From Chrysoporthe austroafricana (taxonomy: Eukaryota; Ascomycota; Sordariomycetes; Diaporthales; Cryphonectriaceae): a stretch of DNA of 64,000 nucleotides. Numbering within the stretch: the first letter of the stretch is position 1; the number at the start of each line of letters is the position of its first letter. Of the stretch, positions 1 to 12,228 are shown in pieces. The notes beneath the pieces were generated by a model. That model was not told where the DNA came from, ran no database searches, and was given only the letters and a program-made list of their open reading frames with translations. The position numbers and the translations under genes were made by a program. The stretch is taken from positions 4,464,001-4,528,000 of the forward strand of contig JYIP02000005.1 of NCBI GenBank assembly GCA_001051155.2, in the 5' to 3' direction.

Positions 1-2446
1 TCTGGCAGCTGTCGAACCACCCCGTTTACAAACAAGCCCAGGCAGCAGCCCAGCGTCTCACGACCGGCGGCGTGGGACGTCTGGGAGGGTCATGACTCGA
101 CCGAGTATTTCTCAGCCTCATCCGGACCCGGGGGAGCCCAATGGGCGCGCGAAATGAGAGGGGAGCACCCGTCACGAAAGGCGCAGATAGCGCCTCGTCT
201 GTGCTCAGATAGACTCCCTCCTGTTGCGGGTCGGCTGAAAGATGGAGAGCGCGGAAGGGTGCCGTAGTACAAGGCAGGTTACGAGAGAGGGCGCATGCCG
301 AGACGCGCTCTCGCACTCGTCCTGGAGGCCGTGGGTCCCTGCCAGTGCCTGCGTGTAGCTTCCTCACATGGGAAACCCAATGGCTTGAACCATGTTGATG
401 ATGCAGCTGGTTTCCCTAGCCTCGAGGCCGCCCCCACCCTCCCCGCCGGGGGACCCGCCAAGACCCTGCGTGTCAGAGTGTACGTAAGTAGTACTATCCT
501 TACCCTGATCTTGGACGAGCCTGCGCGTGCCGTAAATCCGCTAGACCGCTCGCGCGCCTGGGTGGTACGGTGCGGTGGGTGCGGTGGGTGCGGTGCGTGC
601 GATGCGGTACGGCAGGTCGACCGCGCAGGCAGGCCGTGCCGGGAGCTCTGTGCACGGGCGACACCGCCGCCACGTACGAGGGCCATGTGGTGCGCCCTGT
701 GCCGTGGCAGTCAGTGGGGTGGAGGAGGGGGGGGCCATCGTCGGTTCGCCCTGCCCTGGCGGAGCCTCCCTGAAATGTCTCAAGGAGGAACCGGCTCGAG
801 TGGTTCTCGAAGGCCTTCCCGCCCTGTCGGTAACCTGGAAAGCCCATACGGCTGGCGATGGCGATTCTCGGAGATTCCCAGAGAAATTGGCGAGGGCGCA
901 CGGATCGGGGTCTGGCAGGCTGGCGTTGTTGGGCCCCAACAGCCAGCCATGTGGCGAGAGCATGATTGCAGGGTGGTAGTGGTGGGAGTTGGGCAGGCGG
1001 TGGTGATAGCGAGCGGTAGCAGTACAGCGGTAGTAGTACCACAGTAGTGGTTGGTGAGTTAGTTGATCGGATCTGCGGAGACTTCGCATCCGCCGTCCAG
1101 CAGACAAAATCTAACCTCCCCCCCCCAGCCCCCCCAACCTGCCCCCCAACCTTCGCCCCCAACTCGAAACGCCTTGCCCAGTGTGTGCTGTGTGCTGTGG
1201 GTGCTCGTGCTCAGGGCCCATACTGTGCTCCCATGCCCTGTAGCTGCCCTGCCACCGCCTGTGTCATCCTCTGAATCCAACCAATTCATACAGACCTGGG
1301 CCTGTTTATTTCTGGCCCAGCACACACCTCCCCCCGAGCTGCAGGCCCATGATTGCCTCGACGCCCACCAGGTTGCCGTCCTGAGCCCTCTTGCATGATG
1401 ATGATATGATGCGTGGTGATTCGCCCAGCCAACCTGGAGAGACCCCTGATGTGGCGTCGACGGGGACGGTTTAGGTTTGACGCTTCCCGGAAGACCTGCA
1501 GCCACAAGCAGCGGCTCTGGGGTGTCCCATCAAGGCAGTCTGTCCACAATCAGCTGTCAGAGGACGGCAGAGCACACGGCAGAGCACATGCAGACAGAGC
1601 ACGGCGAGATCTGGTCACGCTTGGGGGAGCACGGGCAGGGGTCCTGTCGTCCTGCCACCCAGCCTGCGCGCCCCGTGCTGGCTGCTCGTATGCGCATGCC
1701 GTCCTATGTACTATGTACGTACTATGTATGATGATGCTGGCCTCCAGGTCCTCTCCTATTTGTGCAGAGCCCCCCCCCCCTGATCTGATGAGTGTTTGGA
1801 GTCTGGGTGAGACCCACTCGCACTCGCTGTCGAAGGCGCCTCCGAGAGGGGGAGGCTTAGGCAATCCAATCCCTCTTGTTTCCAAACCTTCTACTATTCT
1901 CCATCGCTCCTCGAGGCCTTCGCCTAGACCTCTCCAGCATCACCTCTCCACATCCTGCCCGACACGAGGCCATCCAGCCTGCCCGTCCTCTCGCTTAGTC
2001 CGCTGCCCGGACAGTCGCAATCTATTCTCCTTTCGAGCCACGGCTGGCACGCCCTGCTGGCCCCCCTCGCCTCCCCCCGCCGTCGACTGAGTGAGACCAG
2101 TGACGGAGTCCAGCGAGAAGCCCGCCCGCGCCTCCCGCTCCCTCCTCTCTGCCGGCCAGAAGTACAACCCCAGCACGAACCGACGAGCGGCCTGGCGGGC
2201 GGAGACATGAGGTGAACGACCTGGGCTGCACCCGCACGACCGCTGAACGAGGTTGAACGAGGCCGATCCTCAGCTCCCCGACCGTTCCGGGCTGCTGGGA
2301 CCGCCTGACTGCACGAGGAGAGGAGAAAGGAAGGCCTGCCTGCCTGCCTGCCTGCCTGTCAGTTGATCTGGACCAGGGCGCGCGCGTGTTGTTTCTATCC
2401 TCCAGCACAAGATCCTCCTCCGTCCAGCTGCTTATAGGCGGCTCTC
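1..2446. other. Gene-free 5' flank and leader of the DUF1765 gene
   Basis: No ORF here resembles a protein family; the open frames are a by-product of high GC. The stretch holds a GGTGCGGTG-type minisatellite near 570-605, a TACTATGTACGTACTATG word near 1705-1730 and, from about 1750, increasingly pyrimidine-rich DNA typical of fungal promoters and leaders. A TGCC tetranucleotide tract lies at 2334-2358. Confidence 0.6.
2334..2358. repeat. TGCC tetranucleotide microsatellite
   Basis: About six tandem copies of the four-base unit TGCC/CCTG lie 110 bases before the DUF1765 start codon, probably in its transcribed leader. Confidence 0.9.
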
Positions 2447-2471
2447 ATGACATGACACGGCCATGAGATGA
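2447..2471 (+). promoter_or_regulatory. Cluster of three tiny upstream ORFs
   Basis: Three minimal ORFs in three different frames are packed before the first ATG of the DUF1765 ORF: ATG-ACA-TGA at 2447-2455, a five-codon ORF at 2452-2466, and ATG-AGA-TGA at 2463-2471. The last overlaps the ATG at 2468. If they are in the mature leader they should reduce initiation there. The ATG at 2489 has A at -3 and G at +4 and may be the favoured start. A 5'UTR intron could remove some of them (a TATAG acceptor-like site ends near 2437). Confidence 0.5.
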
Positions 2472-5400
2472 ATGGTTCAGCAGTGACGATGGCCGCCCCG
2501 GCCGTCCACCGCTCCCAGTCCTCGCCCGACCTCTTCCTAAACGCACCCTCGCTGACAGACCCCCCGCCGAACCCCAGCGCCCCGATAGCCCTCAGCCGTC
2601 TCGTCACGGCCCCCCAGAACAGAGAGGCGACGTCGAAGGACGCAGCACTCTCGCCCGTCGCCGTGCCCTCCTTCGACTTCGGCGCGGGCGTTGAGACGAA
2701 CCTCCCGATCGAGTCCGAGCTGTCCGAGCTGTCCGAGGCCGAGGCCACGACGGCTACTACTACTACCGCAGAGCCCGTGGTTGCGAGGCCGAAGCTTCCT
2801 CCCGAGCCTATGCCCGTCCCCCCGATCCCTCCGACCAAGCGCCGGTCTAGGTCGATCGTGGGCCGCCCCAAGTCCTGGCTGGCGAGCAAGTCCGCCTCTG
2901 CCTCCTCAGAAGCCCCGGAGCCGAAAGAGAAGGCCGCCGCCCTGAAGAAGGACAAGAAGGCGCCGGCAGAGAATGTCGAGAAAGACGCGGGGAAGAACGA
3001 GGAGGCGCCTTCGCGTAGACGCCTGACCGCGAGGGACCGGTCCTCTTCGTTTCGGTCCTCCTCGTTTAAGTCATGGATCTCGTCCTCCCGGTCGCCGTCC
3101 CCCACGAGAGATAGGGAAAAGAGAGAAGCCCCGACCGCGGAGAAAGGGGCCGAGGGGGAGGACGCCCAGGTGAAGGACTCCTCGCGCCTGTCGCCACACA
3201 AGCTCACTCGGCGGAGGGCCCCCTCGACCAGCCCGGGCACCGGTGAGAACAAGAAGGCTGAGCCGGCCGAGCAGCCCAGCGGCACCAGCAGGGCGCTGAA
3301 CCGGGCGAGTGGTTACTTTGGCAAGATCAAACAGCAGAAGCCGCCCCGCGTGCCACCAGCGAAGGCTGCCACCAACCTGGATGTGCCGCCGCTGCCTGGG
3401 TCGTCAACAAAGAGCGAGGCGGTGTCGCCAGCTGCGTCAACCCGCTCCGTGTCGGACAACTTTAACCCACGCCTCTCGTCGCAGACCAATCTCTCGGCTA
3501 CCTCGGATGCGGGCAGTGGAGGGACTGGCAGCACCGGCATCACCGAGCCGTCGCAGAACGCAGAGAACATGTCGTCGCAGAAGCCGCAGCCGCAGCGTGA
3601 CCCTCTCTGGGCCACCTTCCGCCGGCTCGACTCCGAGTATGCCATCTTCCTCACCAAGACGACGACCGCGCACAGGATCCTCATCGCCAGAAACACACTG
3701 ATCCCCTTCCTGCGGGGTCACGGCGGCCAGAGCAGTGGGCTGTCTGCCGAAGACATCGACCGCCGCGCCACAATCCTTCACAAGTGGTGGAATGGACTGC
3801 TCGGGCTCCTCGAGGGGATGGGGTCCAAGACCGACCTTGGTCCCGCCAAGACCTTCGCAGCGATTCATGCCAACACTACTACGGTAGGTCTGGCGCCTGT
3901 GTCGGGAGTGGACCGTCCCGGCCTCCTCGAGCTCATTACATACATCATGATGCGGCCAGAGTGGAGGATGTGCACGCCGTGCTTCCGGCCGCTGAAGGAT
4001 AGAACCGCGACAGAGGCGGGCCATGACCGTGCTGAGGCGAGAGAGTCCACCGACTGCATAATCGAGTCCGCCGAACACAACGTGAGGACTATGTTCGTCA
4101 ACAACCTTTTGACCCAGATGGCTATCGTGGTCGACAGGATGTCCGGCAGACACGCGCCCTCCTCGCTTGTTACCTTCTGCGGGAAGGCCTGTGCCTACGC
4201 CTTCTTCTTCGTTCCTGGCATCGCCGAGGTCCTCGCCAGGCTCTGGGGCCTCACGCCCGACCTGCTGCGACGGGTTGCGGACGAGTTCGGTCTCCCGAGG
4301 AGGAGCAAGGGCGAGAGCGAGGAGATCGTGTCTCTGTTCCCGCCGAACTTGCAGAAGCTGGGCTGGACGTCTGTCAAGACCATGACTGACAATCTGCGCC
4401 TGACGACGAAGCTGTCCCTTGTGGCTGCCAACATCCAGTGGCACGGTCCTTGGATCTCGAGGTGGCGCGGCGGTGATTCCGACCTCTTCTTCATCTTCTG
4501 CAAGTACTACTTCATCCTCGCCGACGACTTCATGCCGACGGATCTGCCGCTGTCTGAGAAGGCTCGGGCGCCAGGGTTCGCCCTGATCCACGCCCAGCTC
4601 CTGAGTGTTCTCGACACCACTATCCACCGTCGTCAGGCTGCCTTCGAGAGCATGATGGCTCCGAATATTCTGGACCCGGCCAACGGCGCAGACGCGATGG
4701 CTGCAGCTCTTGCACAGCTACCTCCGAGCAATCTTCTACGGGGCATGGATGAGAACAGGCTCGTAGTTCTCCTCAAGGACATGCTGGCGGGAAATGCGGT
4801 CGGTGGGTTGACAGCCGGCGCAAGAGAAACGTTCGCTATGGGATTCATGTCGATATTAAAGGCCGCGACCAAGAAGACGCCCCTCTTCAGGCAGGCTCCT
4901 GTCCTCATACTGATGGACTTCTTCCACGAGGTGCTTCTGGCTCTCGACGCTTACGCTGGCTACACTGGTCCGGGACACAAGGATGGACAACTACGAGACC
5001 ACGTCGACTGGCCGTTCTGGCTGGACGTCTGCCACAAGATCCTGTTCGAATCGAATAGCACCATGTCAGAGATCCGCGTCCTGTCTTTCATCTTCTCGGC
5101 TTGGGACATCCTCACCGCGGATGCTGCTCGGAAGGAGAAGCTCTGCATCGGGTGGCTGCTCTCGGAAGAGGTCTTTGACAAGTTCTTCAACAACTACACG
5201 CCCATGGTCCGAGCGTACTACATGCGCCTGCTGTGCTGGAGGATATGTCGCGACCTGGGCAGTCCCAATGAGCTGGATATGTAAGCGAATTCGTCGTACG
5301 AGGCTCCATTCGTAATGGTCTTGCTGACTTTGTCTACAGGAAAATCTTCAACACTGTTGCCGATCGGCTCAAGCAAGCGTGGTCGCACTATCTTTGGCTG

Positions 5401-6558
5401 AAGCAGGCCGCCGACGCAGCGGGCAAGCTGCCGCCTTCTACGGCACCTTGTCACCCTCAGCCGGGTAAAAGGTTTATGATTGTTCGCATGGAGGTACCTC
5501 CTCCGCAGACTGGCCTGTTGCAGACAGGGTTCGATATCATGAACAGCGCCGTCGGCGGCCATGAGATTAGCGCTCCTGAACCAGGACAGAGCGAGAGCAG
5601 TGGGGATGCACCCACAGCACAAGCAGACTCAGCAAGTAAGAAGAGGTGGTCGATATTCGGTAAGATGCTGAGCTTCACCTCATCGGCCGCCCCGGCAGGG
5701 CCCGCGGCTACAGAGGCAGCCAGGCGGAACAACACCTCGACCAACGACCTTGAAGCGGTACGGCGGGAGACGGCTGCTGAGCGGTCCAGACCTCCTCCGC
5801 CGCCTAAGGGTTCGTCTAGCTCCGGGGAGTCAGATGCGTCATCCACCGGGTCCGCCCCAGTCTATGACGCCGCCCAGTTCGTCTTCAAATTCACCCTGGG
5901 TGTTCTTCCTTGGAATCCGAACGTGGACATCATCAACGCTGCGTCGACCATGCTGTCCACGCTCCCCCGCGAGCGACCCCTGACGAGACCGCGCCTTCCA
6001 GCGCCTGCCCAGGCGAGGATCAGCGCGCGGGCGGCCTCGTCGGGCTCGCATGACGACAGTCCTCCTCCGCCGTCGCCGGGGATGCCTCCTCCTGAGAGGA
6101 TGTACTCTGGATCGTCACAGGGGGGCCTGATCAGCGGGGCACGCAACGCAACACCTCTCACAGACGAGAAAGACGAGGCCGGCCATGCGGCACAGAAGAA
6201 CGACTTTTCCGGCTTCAACTTCAACCTGCCCGAGATTCAGCACGTGAAAAGCATCGAATCTATTGACGTGACCGTGAAGACCCCGGTGTTGGATAACGAC
6301 CCAGTCTTCAAGGGCAGCGAACGACCGGAGCCCCCCCGTGGCCGGACCGAAGCTGACCGTCAGGTCGTACAGCCCATCCAGCCGGTGGGCATCTACAAGG
6401 ATCGAGCCACGTACTCGGGCCGCGCGCTGGCGGAGTGGAGCATCGTGGTGCACGAGTGCAACTCGTTCATCGACCGGCGGCGCGACGAGGGCGTCTGCGG
6501 TCTCAAGGAGGTCGAGGTTCCGAGCCTCGGGGTCGAGAACCTGCGCAGGATGGGCTAG
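2468..6558 (+). CDS. DUF1765 (UPF0592-type) protein, function unknown
   Basis: Two exons, 2468-5280 and 5340-6558, encode 1343 aa. The 59-nt intron has GTAAGC and CTACAG ends, and it is needed because the first exon otherwise stops at once. Residues 1-370 are low-complexity, rich in Ser, Pro, Lys and Glu, with an early RSQSSPD segment and SR-like SSFRSSSFKSW stretches that look like phosphorylation sites. The well-folded middle starts near DPLWATFRRLDSEYAIFL and contains the segments I associate with the fungal DUF1765 family. The C-terminal 400 aa are again mostly disordered with proline runs. Family members are large fungal proteins of unresolved role, sometimes labelled UPF0592 membrane proteins. 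I see no convincing signal peptide. The start could be M8 (2489), which has a better context. The family call is from memory of conserved segments. Confidence 0.85.
5281..5339 (+). other. Intron of the DUF1765 gene
   Basis: A 59-nt GT..AG intron (GTAAGC donor, CTACAG acceptor). It joins AT to G to make Met938 and restores a single reading frame to the stop at 6558. Confidence 0.9.
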
Positions 6559-8791
6559 AGTCCTACCATGCGAGACGGGTTTCTCCCCTCACTGGGGCTG
6601 ACGCTGTCTGCTGATGACCACGCTCCGGCGTTGGATGCAGATCCTGGCGTCTCGAGTGTGGTCGAGTGGATCGTGCCCTTTGTGAGGGATGGAGACGACC
6701 GAGAGCCACTCCATCGCTGGATTGCAAAGACAACCTCACGATCATCCAAAACCCTTCAAGAGAAGGAAATCACGGACAAAGTCCCCGACACTAGTAATTG
6801 GTGAGGTTGCCAGGGAGAGCAGGCACCTCTAATTGCAGTCCTTTCCCCGTTTTGCATCTGTTGGTGGCACGATGATTCCCTCGACCGCCACACGGTCGCG
6901 TTGTGTTTTTGTTTTGCTCTTCCCTGCATGTATACGCTGCATCCACTCCAGTCCTTTATTCTTTTTTTGCACAGTCGGACAGGATCGCACTGGTTTCCAT
7001 GATACCATGCTGCCGAAAACGTTTTCCTGCATTGTTTGGCGTTCATCAGGCGTCTTGTCTTCTGGGTGGTTGGGATAGTGAACTTTGGGCACGGCATTTT
7101 AGAAGGGCAGTTGGGCTTGTGTTTCCTGCTCGGAACATTGAGCGTCACACCGGTTTTGGGTTTTTTTTCTTCTTTTTGGTTCCGCTGAGATCTCGCGCGG
7201 GCCCCGTGGGGGTGGTGGATAATGCTATGGAAATGTCTTGTACAAATAAGGGGGAGGGGGAGCTAGCATCTGGGACCTAGGCTCACCATCTGTGACAATT
7301 TCTTGCGCTATACTGCTGCCATGAATACAAGATCCAGCGGCCAAAATTTGACTCTACATGATCTGTGATCGCACTTGAAGTGAATTCAACCCGGAATTGC
7401 TCTTGCTCATCGCGGTGCGGTCTAAGGGGTTCGCTAGTATGGTTAGCTGTAGAACAGAACACTTGTACCCGCCCTAACCAGATCAGATGATTTGACAGCT
7501 GTGCCTGCGGTTTAGTGATAAAGTGTCTTAGCCACTCAGCCAGCAACAAGGCTGAGCAAGTAGCTAGCACAAACCGATGGCGCCAAGGCGTCACACACGT
7601 GCAACGCAGGGACGAGATAGGCAGCGCCGCGACACCGCTCTATCCCAATAGTGCCAGATACAGCCACGTATCAACAGAAGAAACGACGGACCCCGAGCGC
7701 CCAGGGACGGACGCACGCGCGCCACACACACAGCTTTGCCGCAGGGACCACGAGCGCGGGAGTGGTCCCGCGCTGGCGACCGGCGCCGCAGCGCTACCGT
7801 ACGTGCGTACCTATTCATAGACGTCGGCGATCCGCACGCGCGCACCTGCTTGCCCGGCCGCCCCCAACCCTTCCCTCGGGGCGCTGACTGCAGAGAGAAG
7901 CCCGGCGGATTGGGGCGTGGCTGAGACTTCGTTCAGCCCCTGGCTGCCGGCGTGCTGGCCTCCCATGTGGACGCGGCAGGACGGGGCGCCCCGTGCCGTG
8001 TAGCTGGCATTCCAGTGAGAGACACAGAGGGAGGGACAGAGGGGGAAAAGAGAGAGAGAGATCGAGACAAAGAGAAGAAGGACGCATTCTTTCTCGCTAG
8101 CCGAGAGGGGTCCGTGCTGGCGTCGTGCAGGCGGGAAGATGTGGGCTATGGTGATGATGGGCCTCCGACTGCGATGGCCCTATCCATCGACGGTCCACCG
8201 TTCGCAGGTTTCCTCCCTCCACCGAGACGACAAAAGGGAAAGAGGCTGCCACCGACCGGGCGCCCGATACCGCGGAGGCAGTGCGCGAGTCAGCAGGCAG
8301 CGATTAGCATTCCGGGAGGCCCTGATGGGGGCTTAAGAAGCACGTCCTTAGTACTGGGAAGGTGCTCTTCTGCCGGTATGAGGCCGAGCAGATATGGATG
8401 GGGGTGGGGCCTCCGCTGATGTTTCAGCCTCGCGAAGATCAACTTCTGCGCCCGCCTCGAACAGGTTAGAAACCTCTGGTTTGAAGGGGCGAGATTTGAA
8501 AGGGGCCAGAGGGGGGGGGGTCAGAGCTGTCAGGACTGTCGGCGTCGCAGGACACGAGCCTTGTTTCCAGGAAGGACGGCTTCACACACGAGTGACACCG
8601 CAGGACGGGTGGCTGCGCGGCAGAGGCGACCAGCGCGCTGTCGTGCTCCTGACCGCCACAGCCCTGCGGTAAGTAGGAGGAGGGTACGCGGTAGGTCGCC
8701 GACTGGCAGTGCTGAGTGGCGCGTGGCTGGCCAGGCTCCGCTGTCCTTCTTCCCTGGACGTGTCTGTCTCGGCTGGGCCGTCGCGAGACGG

Positions 8792-8814
8792 GTCGAGTCG
8801 AGTCGAGTCGAGTT
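8792..8814. repeat. GAGTC pentanucleotide repeat
   Basis: About four tandem copies of a TCGAG/GAGTC unit. No gene overlaps it. Confidence 0.8.
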
Positions 8815-10638
8815 TGAGTTCGGCGACTCGGGGGGAAGCGCATGAAGCTGGCAGATAAAGAAGGACGATGGCCGGACAGACGCCCGGCGCCTGGAGCTCG
8901 GGCTGGCCGCCCCGGAATGCGCAGCGCGTAATGTGATGACGACTGCGGTCTAGATGGCACCATCTTCATTTGCATCTGAAATTTCAAGCATCTGCCGGCG
9001 CACCTGCCAGGCAAGCACATGGGGAGTTATTTTCCTCCCTCTTTTTTCCTTGGATCAAGATAACTTAAAATTTAACCAAGTAGCGTGCTGCGATAAAGGG
9101 GGCAAAGATGAGGAGTGGGGGGTTGTCATTCCTGAGGCGACGCGTTGCCGTCATCCAGTTGCCCTCTGACGCGGCCCGACCTCATCCAGGCGCTTTTCTT
9201 TCAAACGGGGCCGAACTGGCACGCCCTTTTTTGAGGCTGATCCCCCTCCTCCACCCAAGGCTGCTGGTTGTGTCCATGCCGACCAGCACGGGCAGGCGGC
9301 CCCCTCCCTCGGTCCGCAGACCAGCTGGCTCAGCCGTGCCGCCCGCCGGCGGCCATCGTGGCCTCCAGGCCGGCCACACACAGGACAGCAGACGGCGCGC
9401 AGGCTCCCTCTCTCTCCCCCTCTGGGCCTCCAGCCGTCGTCAGCTCGCGCAGGGGTGGAGCCGGCCGGCGAGGGTGGGACGCTGGGAGATAGGCGAGGCC
9501 ATCGCGGAAATGAGACCGCGGAGAGACTCGGCGCAGCGAAGGGCAGGATTGGGGAGAGGAGAGAAGGGGGGGCATGAAGAGTAAAGCCGCGGTGGGAAGT
9601 GGGACCCGCCCTGCGCCTACCGGGGCGAGGGCGGTGAAAAGTGCGCGAGGACGAGAACTCGTCCCTCGGTCCGGCGAAGGTTCGACGAACCGTCACAACA
9701 TCCATCCTCTCCCCCCCCCCCGTGTTCCCTTCGACAGCGGGACATTGGATCGGCTGCACCTCATCTGGACGGGTTGGGGGGGGGTGGGCGTGGCGTGGCG
9801 GCATCCGGCGGAGAATATATCGAGACACCCCGGGCGCTCGAACCTCTTTTTCCCACAAGCGTAAAACGCAGCGCCAGAACAGGCCGATGGCATATTGCTA
9901 CCCCAGAGTCTCTGCGGGGCAGGGGTATACGAGCCCGGCGGCGGCATGGCGAGACGAGGAGGCCGTCAGGTGAGACTTCGCGACCGGGCCAATCCGAAGG
10001 AGAACGGCCAAACGTGGTTACTGGGCAGTTTAGGTAGGTCATCTCGGCAGGGGGGACAGCATGGCATGTATGTACTATGTATGGTATGTATGTATAATGT
10101 ACTTATCCCTCGCCCTGCTGTCGTTCCCTGCCCCCTGTGGGATCGAGATGTCTGTCCCTCGGCTGCTGCTGCGAGGCATCATAGCACATTTAGAGTAGGC
10201 AAACCTACCACAGCGCTGGGTTCCGTACGCCTCGCCAGCGCAGCGCCCATGCGCATGCTCATCATGCTGGCGGTGCCGTCGCCGCGACGGCGTATGCAGA
10301 TAGGTGCTGGTGATACACCCCAGGCAGCCCTGTCTGCAGCGGCCGACAGGACGTTGGCGCCGAGGACCCCTTCTCTCTGCCCAAGATTGGGAGGGGGGTG
10401 GTGGCCAACTGGGCGCGCATGCCAGGGACGGGCAAGAGGTCATATTCCCGTGGTGCGGCGCCGTGCGCCGTCGTCCAATTGTTTGGGTCAAATCTTAATT
10501 GGCGCCCCCAAGACGGACTAGTCAGGTCCCATCTCGCAAGGAGCCGGGATCTACCCAGTCGATCAGGGGTTGATCGACCTGCCCTCTAAATTTGGGACGA
10601 AAAGAGCAAGAAGGCAGGAGGATGGGGCGGGGACATGG

Positions 10639-10641
<3 letters not shown>

Positions 10642-10671
<30 letters not shown>

Positions 10672-10830
10672 NTTCCCTTCTGTCCCCTCCTGTCCCCCCC
10701 CCCCCCACAACCCCAAAAAAGGCGCCCCCCCCCCCTGCCGTTCCGCGCCGCCACGCGGGAGGGGGGGGGGGCGGCAACCCGCGGGGGGGGGGCGGGGGCC
10801 CGTTTTCTTTTTTTTTTTTTTTTTTTTTTT
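10642..10830. other. Homopolymer-rich, low-quality stretch with an N
   Basis: A run of 30 T ends at an undetermined base at 10672. It is followed within 160 bases by long C, G and T runs, including a second T tract at 10808-10830. This pattern is typical of a poorly resolved read or contig junction rather than of a gene. Confidence 0.7.
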
Positions 10831-12052
10831 CTCTTCTCTTTCTTTCTGCACTACCCTCCCCCCCCATTTCTACGTACCAAGTACCACGGGCACGTATACA
10901 ACCTCGCGCGCTTCTCGATACGATGCGCCGCCCAGCACAGCACAGGCACGCGCTGCTTGGCGCCGTGCCCGTACCCTGAGATTAGACGACGGAGGATGGC
11001 AGGCGAGCAGGCGCCTGCGCGCCACCCGATGTGATCTTCACCCTCTCCCTCTCTAGTGCTGATCCGATCCGATCTGGTCGGCGGTCCCCTTTTTTTGGGT
11101 TGGGGGGGGGGGGAGACAGGAGGAGACAGAAGGGAAAGAGAATCATGACATTTTGTGGTCCAGTGTGTTCCTGTGCACGCACACTGCTCAGTATACTACT
11201 AGCTATACTAACTAACTATACCAGTAGGTGCTCACCACCTAGGGTCCCATCCGTCCCGCCCCTCGTCCCTATGTATTGAAGGGGGGAGGCCACATGCTGA
11301 CCGTCTTGTCTGTCTGTGCCTGCTGCAGGTGTTCAGCTGGTGAGGCCCGTCCTGCGGCCCGGCGTCTTCACCACGGCTGCATTGCATGATGACACCCAAT
11401 CCGTACTGCGTATGGTATGTATGTATTTCTGGGTTGGGTGAGGGCCTCGCCGGCGCGGTCATGGCCTCCCCAGTGCCGGCGTTGGCCGGGGCGAGGGGGG
11501 GGGTTGTCTTTTCTATATCATTGGGCCTCGTCTCGTCGTCTGCCCACCCTCGCCGTCCTGCTTCCCTGGTCGTGTGTAATCTCGCCAAACAGCAGGGGTG
11601 CGACGCAGGCCCCATGTCCGCCCGTTGACAGCCACATACCGCCCCCTGATCCCCGGGCACAGGACAATCTCCATCTCCATCGTTCATTTCCAGAGTGCTC
11701 CTTCAACCCACCCGCACACGCCCCATTGCGTGGTCCCCTCGCTCGCCGGCCCCCCGGGCCCTGGTCCTGTCGTGTCTCTCCTTCACCACCGCCTCCTCCC
11801 GCCCTCTTAACCCTCCGCCGTTCCTTTTTCTTCCCGACGCCCGCATTGCGATCCCTTCCCTCCTTCTTCCCTCTCCTGTTTGGCCCAGCGTCGCTCCATC
11901 CAACTGAGAGTCTCTGCTCTCTACCACACTCTTTTGGGACTTGCGCGGACAACTTGACTTCCTGGTCCTGTCGTTCGTACGTTCGTTCATTCTCTGTCTC
12001 CGCGACCATCCACTCGCCCAGAATCCTATTCCGTCCTCTCTACCGTTATATA

Positions 12053-12189
12053 GTGAGTCCGCCCGCTGGCTGTCCCCTCCCCCCCTGCGGACCAGTGTGC
12101 AAAGAGCTGGGTCCGGCGACCTGTCGCGGGTTGCTTTTCTTTTTTTTTTCCCCCTCCGGGATACGTGCTGACCGTTCGCTCCTGTGTAG
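12053..12189 (+). other. Probable 5'UTR intron of the SUN gene
   Basis: A 137-nt segment starts with GTGAGT, holds a CTGAC branch-like motif and ends at TGTGTAG, 40 nt before the SUN start codon. A T-rich stretch precedes the acceptor. It is inferred from splice signals only. Confidence 0.5.
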
Positions 12190-12228
12190 TATCTTTCGAG
12201 TATCAGTAAAATTACCCGACGCGCGACA

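Larger units (their letters stand above)
6559..12052. other. Long intergenic region without supported genes
   Basis: About 5.5 kb between the DUF1765 and SUN genes. It opens with a T-rich 3' region (6900-7180), which is followed by GC-rich DNA whose open frames on both strands have biased, repetitive composition and no domain I recognise. It contains a GAGTC pentamer tract at 8792-8814, homopolymer-laden sequence with one N at 10642-10830, and TAGGTA-type words near 10032 and 10194. From about 11650 it turns pyrimidine-rich, consistent with the SUN promoter. Confidence 0.6.
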
